A stretch of DNA of 5,448 nt from Rhizorhabdus sp. (GCA_004297635.1 SCUQ01000057.1:1-5448), one strand, 5' to 3'. Positions 1 through 5,405 are shown, counted from the first letter of the stretch. Notes: generated from the letters alone by a model not told the origin. Made by a program: numbers and translations.

Positions 1-43
1 ACTTGGCGCTCCTGAAACATTGAATCCGTAAGTCGCCTGCAAG

Positions 44-63
44 ACCAGCCATCAGCGGCTGGT
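44..63 (+). promoter_or_regulatory. Leader hairpin just before the receptor gene
   Basis: ACCAGCC (44-50) and GGCTGGT (57-63) are perfectly complementary with a 6-nt loop. The hairpin ends 5 nt before the AGGGGA ribosome binding site. It could be a stable 5' leader structure or the end of an upstream transcript; no T-tract follows, so a classic intrinsic terminator is not supported. Nothing else in positions 1-79 can be assigned; a TGA at 13-15 could end an upstream gene, but too little is visible to say. Confidence 0.4.
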
Positions 64-79
64 TGCCCAGGGGAAAATC

Positions 80-2449
80 ATGATCAGCATCCGCCGTCGG
101 ATGGCCGCAACGGCCTCCGCCTTCATGTTCGTTGCGCTTAATGCCATGCCGACCTTCGCCGCCGATGCCGCCTCGACGGCGCCGCTCGACGAAGGCGGGT
201 TGGGCGAAATCATCGTCACCGCGCAGAAGCGGCCGGAAAATCTTCAGGCGACGCCGATTTCCATCTCGGTGATGCGCGGCGAGGATCTGGTCAATCGCCA
301 TGTCACCTCGCTGCTCGATTTGGGTGACGGCGCTATCCCCTCGCTGAAGATCGCGCCCTTCTATTCGCGCAATTCGGCGCTGATCGTGAACATTCGCGGT
401 ATCGGCGTCCTGTCCGACGCGAATCAGCCGGCGCGCGATCAGGGTGTCGGCGTCTATGTCGACGGCGTCTATCTCGGCCGCGCCCAGGGTCTCGGCACCG
501 CACTGTTCGACATCGCGAATATCGAAGTGCTCAAAGGCCCCCAGGGCACGCTGTTCGGCCGCAATACCGAAGGCGGCGCGGTCAATATCGTGACGAAGAA
601 ACCGTCCGGCGAATTCCATGTCAACGGTACCGGCGGCATCGGCAATTTCGGCAGCTACAAGGCCGAGGTCCATGTCGACCTGCCGGCCTTCAACAATATT
701 GCGCTGAAGATCGACGGCGTCATCGCCCATCGCGATCCTCTGGTGAAGAATCCGCTGGCGGGTTCCGAAGGCTTCAACCGCTATGACAAGCGCGGCCTGC
801 ATGTGGAGGCCTTCTGGAAGCCCTCGGCCGATTTCAGCGCGGATTACAGCTTCGATATCTCGAAGGACGAATCGACCGCGCAATATCTGAACCTGGTCGC
901 GCCGGGCACCAACATCCGGGCCGCCGCCGCGACCGTCCAGCCGGATCGGGTCCGCACCGCCAATGTCGGCGTGCCGCAGCGGCCCAGCGTCGGCAATGTA
1001 GAGGGCCATCGCCTCACCCTCGAATGGGAAGCCGTGCCGCAGATCACGCTCAAGTCGATCACCTCCTACCGCAAGCTGCACCAGACCCAGTTCGACAATG
1101 GTTCTGCCTCGACCTCGATGTCGACCACCCCTGCCGTGCTCGCCCCCAGGGGCTTCACCGGCTTTCAGTTCGCCCGCGACAGCCTTGCGCTGTTCGACCA
1201 GAATCAATGGAGCCAGGAGTTCGAGGCGATCGGCGATGTCGGCCGGGTGAAGTTCGTCGCCGGCGCGCTCTATTATCGCGAGCATGTGTCGGATAACGCG
1301 CAAGCCTTCAACACCAACACCTTCACCGACGCAGCCGGATCGACCTTCACCGCCGTCTTGATCGACCCGGCGACACAGCCGATCGATCGCGCCAGTCATG
1401 TCACGACGCGGAGCATCGGCGCCTTCGGCCAGGCGACTTGGACGCCCGCCATCATCAACGATGCAGTGCACCTCACCGGCGGCCTGCGCTGGACGCGCGA
1501 CAGCAAGAAGGGCGCCCTGGAAATCGTCAACAATGCGCTGCCGGTCACCCGCGCCGGCGTGGTCGGCGAAATCGGCCTCGACGCAAGCTGGTCGCGGGTC
1601 GATCCGATGGTCAACATCGCGATCGATCTCAGCCGTGATGTCCATGTCTATGGCAAATGGTCCACCGGCTACAGGTCGGGCGGCGCCAATGCGCGCAGCC
1701 AGCAATATGATCCGTTCGATCCGGAATCGGTGTCGATCTTCGAAATTGGCGCGAAGACCGAATTTTTCGACAATCATGCGCGCTTCAACATTGCGGCCTA
1801 TGCCGGCAGCTACAAGAATATCCAGGTCGACTTCGTCCGCCCCTTCGAGACCGGCGGCATCCGCACGACGCGCACCACCCTGTCGACGGTCAATGCTCCC
1901 GGTACGGGCGGCCTGCACGGCATTGAGGCGGAACTGACCGTCAATCCGTTGGAGGGGCTGACGCTCTCGGCCTCTTATGCTTATCAATATGTCCGCATTC
2001 CGGCGGCGGTGAACCCCTATCCCAATGCGGCGGGCGTGATCAGCACGCTCGCTGTGCCGGTATACCAGACCTACACGCCCGAGCATTCGGCCAGTGGCGC
2101 GATCGACTATGAACTGCCGCTCAATGGCTTCACCATCCGGGCGCATGTCGACGGCAATTACGACAACGGCTATTATTCGACCGCTGCCGATCCCCGCTAT
2201 GTCGGGCCGGGTAATCCCACGAATATCCTCCAGCCGAAGACCGACAAGGCGTTCGTGGTCAACGGCAGAGTTGCGGTCGGCGACATCGCCATGGGCGGCA
2301 GCGATGCGACGATCACCTTCGCCGTCTGGGCGCGCAACCTCTTCAACGAGCAGCACCTCCGCTACACGACGGTCAGCCCGACGTCCGGCCAGGGCGGCTT
2401 CTTCAACGAGCAGCGCACCATCGGTGCGGAGTTCAATATCCGCTTCTGA
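80..2449 (+). CDS. TonB-dependent outer-membrane receptor
   Basis: This protein is a ligand-gated outer-membrane transporter that uses TonB/ExbBD energy to import a scarce substrate. Residues 1 to about 28 form a signal peptide (basic I-R-R-R start, hydrophobic core, T-F-A-A cleavage region). A TonB box E-I-I-V-T-A-Q-K-R lies at 43-51. The plug domain follows to about 175, with the hallmark N-I-R-G-I at 104-108, V-Y-V-D-G-V-Y at 125-131 and L-K-G-P-Q-G-T-L-F-G-R-N at 151-162. The rest is a 22-strand-type barrel ending in R-N-L-F-N-E and a C-terminal phenylalanine, as BAM-inserted porins do. The 789-aa length is normal for the family and no lesion is seen. An AGGGGA ribosome binding site at 69-74 sits 5 nt before the ATG, supporting this start. 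I see no N-terminal signalling extension, so FecIR-type control is unlikely. The substrate cannot be read from sequence; the downstream secreted phosphatase hints at a phosphorylated or organophosphate ligand, which is inference. Confidence 0.97.
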   Translation: MISIRRRMAATASAFMFVALNAMPTFAADAASTAPLDEGGLGEIIVTAQKRPENLQATPISISVMRGEDLVNRHVTSLLDLGDGAIPSLKIAPFYSRNSALIVNIRGIGVLSDANQPARDQGVGVYVDGVYLGRAQGLGTALFDIANIEVLKGPQGTLFGRNTEGGAVNIVTKKPSGEFHVNGTGGIGNFGSYKAEVHVDLPAFNNIALKIDGVIAHRDPLVKNPLAGSEGFNRYDKRGLHVEAFWKPSADFSADYSFDISKDESTAQYLNLVAPGTNIRAAAATVQPDRVRTANVGVPQRPSVGNVEGHRLTLEWEAVPQITLKSITSYRKLHQTQFDNGSASTSMSTTPAVLAPRGFTGFQFARDSLALFDQNQWSQEFEAIGDVGRVKFVAGALYYREHVSDNAQAFNTNTFTDAAGSTFTAVLIDPATQPIDRASHVTTRSIGAFGQATWTPAIINDAVHLTGGLRWTRDSKKGALEIVNNALPVTRAGVVGEIGLDASWSRVDPMVNIAIDLSRDVHVYGKWSTGYRSGGANARSQQYDPFDPESVSIFEIGAKTEFFDNHARFNIAAYAGSYKNIQVDFVRPFETGGIRTTRTTLSTVNAPGTGGLHGIEAELTVNPLEGLTLSASYAYQYVRIPAAVNPYPNAAGVISTLAVPVYQTYTPEHSASGAIDYELPLNGFTIRAHVDGNYDNGYYSTAADPRYVGPGNPTNILQPKTDKAFVVNGRVAVGDIAMGGSDATITFAVWARNLFNEQHLRYTTVSPTSGQGGFFNEQRTIGAEFNIRF

Positions 2450-2457
2450 CATATTCG

Positions 2458-2495
2458 GGGAGGCGATGCCGATTTATCATCCGTCATCGCCTCCC
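2458..2495 (+). promoter_or_regulatory. Intergenic hairpin between receptor and phosphatase
   Basis: GGGAGGCGATG (2458-2468) and CATCGCCTCCC (2485-2495) form a perfect 11-bp stem with a 16-nt loop. The stem starts 8 nt after the receptor stop codon and ends 44 nt before the phosphatase start. No T-run follows on either strand, so it is not a textbook intrinsic terminator. In a two-gene transcript such a structure could protect the 3' end of the receptor mRNA or attenuate read-through, giving more receptor than phosphatase. The structure is seen directly; the role is inferred. Confidence 0.55.
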
Positions 2496-2539
2496 GCGAA
2501 CGAATCCAAGGGCCGCCGGGCCATCGAAGGGAAGATCCG

Positions 2540-3589
2540 ATGAAGCAACAATTCATGATATCCTTGGTGTCGCTGCTGCTCGCGGGGGCGGCGCAGGCCG
2601 GCGCGATCGAAGCACCGGCGGTGACGCGGACCGCGCCCGATGCGCTGACTATCAGCTGGACCGGCTCCGATCCGGTCGACGTCTTTCTCTCGGACGATCC
2701 CGCGGCGACACCCGGCAAGGCGACCCTGGTCTCCGCAGCCGACCGCGACGGCACCGAAACGGTCAAGGTCGCGCCCGGCCAGCGCGCTTATGTGTTGCTG
2801 AAGGATCGCACGTCCGGGGCGACGGCGCGCATTGCCGAACGGCTCGTGCCGCTGCAGCAGGGCTCCAATTTCCGCGACATCGGCGGATATCCGGCCGCTG
2901 GTGGCAAGCATGTCCGCTGGGGGCTGATCTACCGGTCGGGTGGCCAGCCGCTGCTGACCCCGGCCGATCTCGATCAGATCCGGGCGCTGAAACTTCAGCG
3001 CCTCGTCGATCTCCGCTCCAGCGAGGAGCGCGTTCTCGCGCCCAGCCGGATCGAAGGCGTGCCCTATGAGGCGGTGGGCTATTCGATGGCGGCGTTGTCC
3101 GCCGGGCGCCCCGTCGGCAATGGCGAAACCGTCTATCGTCGCATGCCGGCTCTGCTCGCGCCGCAATTGCGGCTCGTGTTTCAGGATCTGCTCGGCCGAA
3201 AGGGGGCCATCGCCTATAATTGCTCGGCCGGGCAGGATCGTACCGGCTTCGTCACGGCGATCGTCCTGTCGGCGCTGGGCGTGCCGCGCGACGTGATTAT
3301 CGCGGATTATCATCTGTCGACAAGCTACCGCCGGCCCGAATGGGAAATGCCGAAGATCGATACCGTCGTGCAGGCGAACAATCCCGTCGCGATGTTCTTC
3401 GCCAAATATCAGCAGAATCCGGAAGCGGCGCGGCCGCAACCGCTGAAGGACCCCGACGGCACGGCCTTCCTGACCCATGCGTTCCGCGAGATCGAGACGC
3501 GCTGGGGATCGGTGGACGCCTATCTGGACCAGGAAATCGGCGTGACGGCGAAGGATGTCGCTCTGCTGCGCGCTGAGTATCTCGAATAG
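2540..3589 (+). CDS. Secreted tyrosine-phosphatase-like protein (Y_phosphatase3 type)
   Basis: Residues 1-20 are a Sec signal peptide (hydrophobic core, A-Q-A cleavage before G21), so the enzyme should act in the periplasm or outside. Residues about 25-105 look like a beta-rich, fibronectin-III-like segment (T-I-S-W-T near the start). The phosphatase domain opens with N-F-R-D-I-G-G-Y at 110-117, continues with V-D-L-R-S-S-E-E-R at 156-164, and carries the Cys-X5-Arg P-loop C-S-A-G-Q-D-R-T-G with nucleophile C228 and arginine R234. These features match the bacterial tyrosine/dual-specificity family that includes mycobacterial PtpB. Two loop positions differ from the common H-C-x-A-G-K-D-R form: N227 replaces His and Q232 replaces Lys. 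The start is supported by AAGGGAAG at 2527-2534. The gene lies 90 nt after the receptor gene on the same strand, probably in one transcript. Possible substrates are phosphoproteins, phosphoinositides or inositol phosphates; none can be chosen from sequence alone. Confidence 0.92.
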   Translation: MKQQFMISLVSLLLAGAAQAGAIEAPAVTRTAPDALTISWTGSDPVDVFLSDDPAATPGKATLVSAADRDGTETVKVAPGQRAYVLLKDRTSGATARIAERLVPLQQGSNFRDIGGYPAAGGKHVRWGLIYRSGGQPLLTPADLDQIRALKLQRLVDLRSSEERVLAPSRIEGVPYEAVGYSMAALSAGRPVGNGETVYRRMPALLAPQLRLVFQDLLGRKGAIAYNCSAGQDRTGFVTAIVLSALGVPRDVIIADYHLSTSYRRPEWEMPKIDTVVQANNPVAMFFAKYQQNPEAARPQPLKDPDGTAFLTHAFREIETRWGSVDAYLDQEIGVTAKDVALLRAEYLE

Positions 3590-3604
3590 CCTGCCGCGCC
3601 TGGT

Positions 3605-3631
3605 CCGCGCCGCCTGAAACGGGCGGTGCGG
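3605..3631 (+). terminator. Likely terminator hairpin after the phosphatase gene
   Basis: CCGCGCCGCC (3605-3614) pairs with GGCGGTGCGG (3622-3631) over 10 bp with one G-T wobble and a 7-nt loop, beginning 16 nt after the phosphatase stop. Its position and strength fit the end of the receptor-phosphatase transcript. No U-tract follows, so if it terminates it may work with Rho or as a 3'-end stabiliser. Confidence 0.45.
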
Positions 3632-3660
3632 GTGCCGGAAGCCGGGGCGCTGATCATGTC

Positions 3661-3678
3661 GCCGCGCTACCGCGCGGC
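3661..3678. repeat. Perfect 7-bp GC inverted repeat
   Basis: GCCGCGC (3661-3667) and GCGCGGC (3672-3678) are exact reverse complements around TACC, and a GGCCGGCC palindrome overlaps the right arm (3676-3683). It lies 30 nt after the presumed terminator and at the left edge of the lower-GC patch. It could be a second terminator-like stem for either strand; no T-run follows. Confidence 0.45.
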
Positions 3679-3752
3679 CGGCCGCCAATTCATATGCAAA
3701 AACCGTGCGATCGATCGACAATCCGTCTCGTATATCTACGCGACCAGGAAAA

Positions 3753-3780
3753 TTGACTGCCTCCCAACCTACTTTCTTAT
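3753..3780 (+). promoter_or_regulatory. Possible sigma-70-type promoter with no gene after it
   Basis: TTGACT (3753-3758, 5 of 6 consensus bases) is followed after 16 bp by TCTTAT (3775-3780, 4 of 6). This lies in the least GC-rich part of the window. No plausible coding start follows, so if active it would make a non-coding transcript or be a relic of a lost gene. Short matches such as this arise by chance. Confidence 0.25.
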
Positions 3781-3843
3781 GGAATATGCTGCGGTCAGAG
3801 TCCCGCTGCTTGAGGTCGTTCTTCCGGCACCCGGAAAGGGAAA

Positions 3844-3941
3844 TTACGGTGACAGTGCACATTTCTTTGGTCCGCGCTTGCGGGAAAGGGCGCGGCGCCC
3901 ACTGGACGCTTCGACGGTTACGGTGAAGGGACTGCACCGTA
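3844..3941. repeat. Two copies of a TTACGGTGA...GCAC motif, the second an inverted repeat
   Basis: The first copy is TTACGGTGACAGTGCAC (3844-3860). The second starts at 3918 with TTACGGTGA and reaches GCAC at 3934-3937 after a slightly longer gap. The second copy also folds on itself: TACGGTG (3919-3925) and CACCGTA (3935-3941) are perfect inverted arms around 9 nt. Between the copies, CCGCGC (3872-3877) and GCGCGG (3890-3895) form another stem. The spacing and shared bases suggest related repeat units, perhaps of a dispersed extragenic palindrome type, but two copies in one window cannot establish that. Confidence 0.35.
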
Positions 3942-4136
3942 TTGCGAGCAGCATGCGCCGTGCACCTATTGCTAATCCCTTGTCGGAGGACAGGGCTCCA
4001 GCGGGCCGCTCGATGTTCCCGATATGTCTTGACGTGTAGGATTTCCCGGGCTGGGATGGTTGCGGCGCCTGGCGCCTCCTTCTCATGACCGGATAGGGGG
4101 AGAGAAAGCTTCCCGGATTGGATGACGCGGCCCGCT

Positions 4137-4160
4137 GATGGTGCGATCGCGCGCACCGTC
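4137..4160. other. Nine-bp hairpin
   Basis: GATGGTGCG (4137-4145) pairs with CGCACCGTC (4152-4160), including one T-G wobble, around a 6-nt loop. It lies 40 nt left of the A/T-only run at 4200-4212 and before the first direct repeat. It could be a terminator or part of a structured transcript; no gene ends nearby. Confidence 0.35.
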
Positions 4161-4208
4161 GGCTGCCGGACCTCGCCGCCGCCGGGTGCAGAGCCTCCGA
4201 AAAATTTA

Positions 4209-4237
4209 AAAACGGACGAACAACCCCATGCACCCGG
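4209..4237 (+). repeat. 29-bp direct repeat, copy A
   Basis: This segment matches 4776-4804 at 27 of 29 positions, including the exact 18-mer ACAACCCCATGCACCCGG (4220-4237). It follows directly on the A/T-only run at 4200-4212. After 22 nt comes a second conserved block, CTG-N-CCGGCGGG-A-CAG (4260-4275), also found after copy B. A 13-nt near-palindrome (GCGAA-TCA-TTCGC, 4245-4257) lies between the two blocks in this copy only. The pair brackets the broken STAS-like gene. Confidence 0.75.
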
Positions 4238-4339
4238 CATAACCGCGAATCATTCGCATCTGGCCGGCGGGACAGCCACGCCCATCGGTGTTGAAGGCGG
4301 CATAGCCATCGGCGGCGCGGTCGCGAGGAGGGGGCAGGC

Positions 4340-4718
4340 ATGATCGATTTCAGCTTTGATCCGGCCCGGCGGCGCCTTCAGGCGCGCTATCGCGGCTTCT
4401 AGTCGGTGGAGAATGCGAAGACGGCCTTGTCGCAGCTTCGCGCGGCGCTCGACGATGCGGCGGTCGGCGGCCAGCCCTTTACCCTGCTCGATGATTTCCG
4501 GGACTGGCCGACCCAGGTCCCGGAGGTGGTCGAGATCAACAAGCAGTTTGCGACAATCTGCCAGGGCTATCCGATCACGCGCAATGCGAATGATCCTTCC
4601 GTCGGCCCTGCTGCGCATGCAGGTCGCCCGCACCGTGGAGGCGCTGGCGTCCTGCCGGGCGTTCAGGACATTGGACGAGGCGGACCTCTGGCTGGCGGAG
4701 GTGGAGCCCCGCGCCTGA
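4340..4718 (+). pseudogene. Broken STAS/SpoIIAA-like small protein gene
   Basis: A strong AGGAGGGGG ribosome binding site (4326-4334) precedes an ATG at 4340. The frame runs M-I-D-F-S-F-D-P for 20 codons, meets TAG at 4400-4402, then continues in the same frame (S-V-E-N-A-K-T-A-L) to about 4588. There one extra base (an A near 4589) shifts the frame, and the protein resumes as M-I-L-P-S-A-L-L-R-M to a TGA at 4716-4718. Repaired, it would be about 125 aa: a beta strand, R-G-F, a helix, P-F-T-L-L-D-D-F-R-D-W, a long helix, and a closing T-L-D-E-A-D-L-W-L. That layout resembles single-domain STAS/SpoIIAA-like proteins. In such proteins R-G-F is often followed by Trp, so TGG to TAG is a simple origin for the stop. 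The family call is from layout and is tentative. Two independent lesions argue for a dead gene, though a sequencing error could explain either one. Confidence 0.65.
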
Positions 4719-4775
4719 GCGCGCGGTGCCGACATCGACGCCGCGGCGATCGCAGGCTGTCGCTACGCCGTGTCG

Positions 4776-4804
4776 AAAACGAACGGACAACCCCATGCAC
4801 CCGG
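4776..4804 (+). repeat. 29-bp direct repeat, copy B
   Basis: This is the partner of 4209-4237 in the same orientation, 567 nt downstream, and carries the identical 18-mer at 4787-4804. It begins 57 nt after the pseudogene stop. The second conserved block (CTG-T-CCGGCGGG-CAG, 4823-4837) follows after 18 nt and here sits in a strong hairpin. Because one copy lies on each side of a small broken gene, the pair could mark a duplicated or inserted module, or be two members of a genome-wide repeat family. Confidence 0.75.
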
Positions 4805-4818
4805 AATGGCGGCGAACC

Positions 4819-4854
4819 GTCCCTGTCCGGCGGGCAGGGATAGGCGCGTCGCCT
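4819..4854. other. Two back-to-back hairpins after repeat B
   Basis: The first stem pairs TCCCTGTCC (4820-4828) with GGGCAGGGA (4832-4840) around GGC, with one T-G wobble and a possible extra G-T pair outside. The second pairs AGGCG (4842-4846) with CGCCT (4850-4854) around CGT. The first occupies the conserved block shared with repeat A, where the corresponding CTG-CC-GGC-GG-CAG can also fold with an internal loop. Shared folding in both copies suggests a structured nucleic acid rather than a coding repeat. No T-run follows. Confidence 0.45.
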
Positions 4855-4884
4855 GCGGGACTACATCGGATCGAAAAGGGGAAA

Positions 4885-4902
4885 TGGTGGAGCCGAGGGG
4901 GA
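4885..4902 (-). other. 18-nt match to a tRNA 3' end (alanine type), possible attachment-site remnant
   Basis: Read on the minus strand this is TCCCCCTCGGCTCCACCA: the 3' side of a T stem, a CGGCTCC acceptor strand, discriminator A and CCA. The acceptor strand would pair with GGGGCCG with a G3-U70 pair, the identity mark of tRNA-Ala. The match stops at the T loop: the expected TTCGANT is absent and no anticodon or D arm follows, so this is not a functional tRNA. Fragments of tRNA 3' ends are commonly left where integrases recombine. No integrase is visible in the window, so the mobile-element reading is inference. Confidence 0.4.
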
Positions 4903-4913
4903 ACGACGTTCCC
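4899..4913. repeat. 15-bp palindrome overlapping the tRNA-like end
   Basis: GGGAACG and CGTTCCC are exact reverse complements around a single A at 4906. The palindrome begins inside the tRNA-like segment, where the match to tRNA breaks off, so it may be a recombination or protein-binding site, or simply a rearranged junction. Confidence 0.4.
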
Positions 4914-4964
4914 GCTCAAAAACCGCCGTTTTCCGGGCTCTGGCGCAACGCCACGCTCCCTTTG

Positions 4965-4985
4965 TGTAACAGGGTGTGTGTTACA
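4965..4985. promoter_or_regulatory. Operator-like dyad TGTAACA-N7-TGTTACA
   Basis: Two perfect 7-bp inverted arms, TGTAACA (4965-4971) and TGTTACA (4979-4985), are separated by 7 bp, placing their centres 14 bp apart, a spacing that suits a dimeric DNA-binding regulator. The site lies 82 nt before the 108-aa gene. The regulator cannot be named from the site alone. A stem-loop in RNA is an alternative reading. Confidence 0.45.
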
Positions 4986-5067
4986 GTCATCCCCTGATTT
5001 CACGCCTGCCTCCAATCAACTTCGTCCCACGGCTGGAAAGCAATGCTGGCCATGATAAGCTGGGGCC

Positions 5068-5394
5068 ATGTTGCACACTCGCGATCTTAACGGCGTCGTG
5101 GAAGTCGATGGCGAGCAATATGAGTGGTCGCTCCAGCGCGAGCCGCAGTGGTGCACTGTTGACGGCTGGAAGGGCATGGCGGTCTCGCTTCGTCACCGCG
5201 ATGCAGGCCGGGAAGCCTTGCTGGAGTTTCCTATGCCGTCATCGCGCCGGTCCAAGTTGCAACCGCAACTGCGACGACCACAGATCAACCAGCGCATAAT
5301 TGAGAATGGCGTGCGCGCGGCGCTCGCGGCGGGTTGGAACCCGGCCTCTCGCGGAAAGCCGATTACATTCGAGGTCGATGCAAACGGCTGCTGA
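5068..5394 (+). CDS. Conserved hypothetical protein, 108 aa
   Basis: The protein is small and soluble-looking, with no signal peptide or membrane segment. Residues 8-55 alternate in a way that suggests beta strands (G-V-V-E-V-D-G-E-Q-Y-E-W, then M-A-V-S-L-R and A-L-L-E-F-P). A basic linker rich in Arg and Lys follows (about 57-72), then a predicted helix Q-I-N-Q-R-I-I-E-N-G-V-R-A-A-L-A-A-G-W and a closing strand I-T-F-E-V-D-A. It resembles short uncharacterised proteins I associate with alphaproteobacteria, but I cannot give it a function. An in-frame TAA at 5056-5058 makes ATG 5068 the earliest possible ATG. The ribosome binding site is poor (GGGG at 5062-5065, only 2 nt upstream), so translation may be weak. 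The dyad at 4965-4985 is its most likely upstream control site. The next gene starts 11 nt after its stop and may be co-transcribed. Confidence 0.75.
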   Translation: MLHTRDLNGVVEVDGEQYEWSLQREPQWCTVDGWKGMAVSLRHRDAGREALLEFPMPSSRRSKLQPQLRRPQINQRIIENGVRAALAAGWNPASRGKPITFEVDANGC

Positions 5395-5405
5395 TGGGAC
5401 AGGTT

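Larger units (their letters stand above)
3590..4339. other. 750-nt gene-free stretch with palindromes and a lower-GC patch
   Basis: I find no convincing gene here. The open frames present show mixed third-position use (many A/T-ending codons), unlike the strongly G/C-ending codons of the flanking genes, and none matches a family I know. The stretch contains the hairpin at 3605-3631, a perfect 7-bp hairpin at 3661-3678, a promoter-like pair at 3753-3780, a twice-occurring TTACGGTGA motif (3844 and 3918), a GGCGCC-T-GGCGCC dyad at 4064-4076, a 9-bp hairpin at 4137-4160 and an A/T-only run at 4200-4212. The part from about 3685 to 3860 is visibly less GC-rich than its surroundings. Decayed accessory DNA or an unannotated small RNA are both possible. 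Confidence 0.6.
4719..5067. other. Gene-free spacer between the pseudogene and the 108-aa gene
   Basis: I see no gene in these 349 nt. The short open frames here run through the repeat, hairpins and tRNA-like segment. The stretch holds, in order, direct repeat B (4776-4804), two hairpins (4819-4854), the tRNA-3'-end-like segment and palindrome (4885-4913), and the dyad at 4965-4985. A weak 6-bp stem at 4722-4745 just after the pseudogene could be the remains of its terminator. Confidence 0.6.

Noticed and set aside
3626..4039. A 137-codon open frame on the plus strand
   Set aside because: Its codons have many A/T third bases, unlike real genes here, it starts on the 3' arm of the presumed terminator hairpin, has no good ribosome binding site and no family I recognise.
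2477..4240. A 587-codon open frame on the minus strand
   Set aside because: It lies antisense to the whole phosphatase gene, which has a clear signal peptide, motifs and ribosome binding site. The antisense product is Arg/His-rich with no recognisable domain, as expected of a GC-rich shadow frame.
3844..4341. A 165-codon open frame on the minus strand
   Set aside because: It is rich in Arg and Ser, spans several palindromes and repeat A, and shows no domain or coding-like codon pattern.
4209..4804. A CRISPR array
   Set aside because: There are only two copies, 567 nt apart, with a former gene between them and no regular spacers.
4406..4843. The 145-codon frame starting at GTG 4406 as a complete gene
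   Set aside because: Only its first part matches the STAS-like protein. After about 4588 it becomes Gly/Arg-rich, while the neighbouring frame carries the natural C-terminus, so a frameshifted pseudogene explains it better.
4776..4960. A permuted two-piece tmRNA gene on the minus strand
   Set aside because: The CCA end and a downstream GGTGCATGGGG-like stretch suggested it, but there is no tag-peptide frame, no proper T loop and no matching 5' acceptor strand.
4575..5055. Open frames on both strands across the spacer (including 4575-5015 minus and 4726-5055 plus)
   Set aside because: They run through the direct repeat, stems and tRNA-like segment and have low-complexity basic composition. 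Shared peptides between the two repeats simply reflect the DNA repeat.
3590..5067. A complete insertion sequence
   Set aside because: No transposase frame or catalytic motif is present and no matching terminal inverted repeats were found at the edges, so only a remnant or a non-autonomous unit could be argued.
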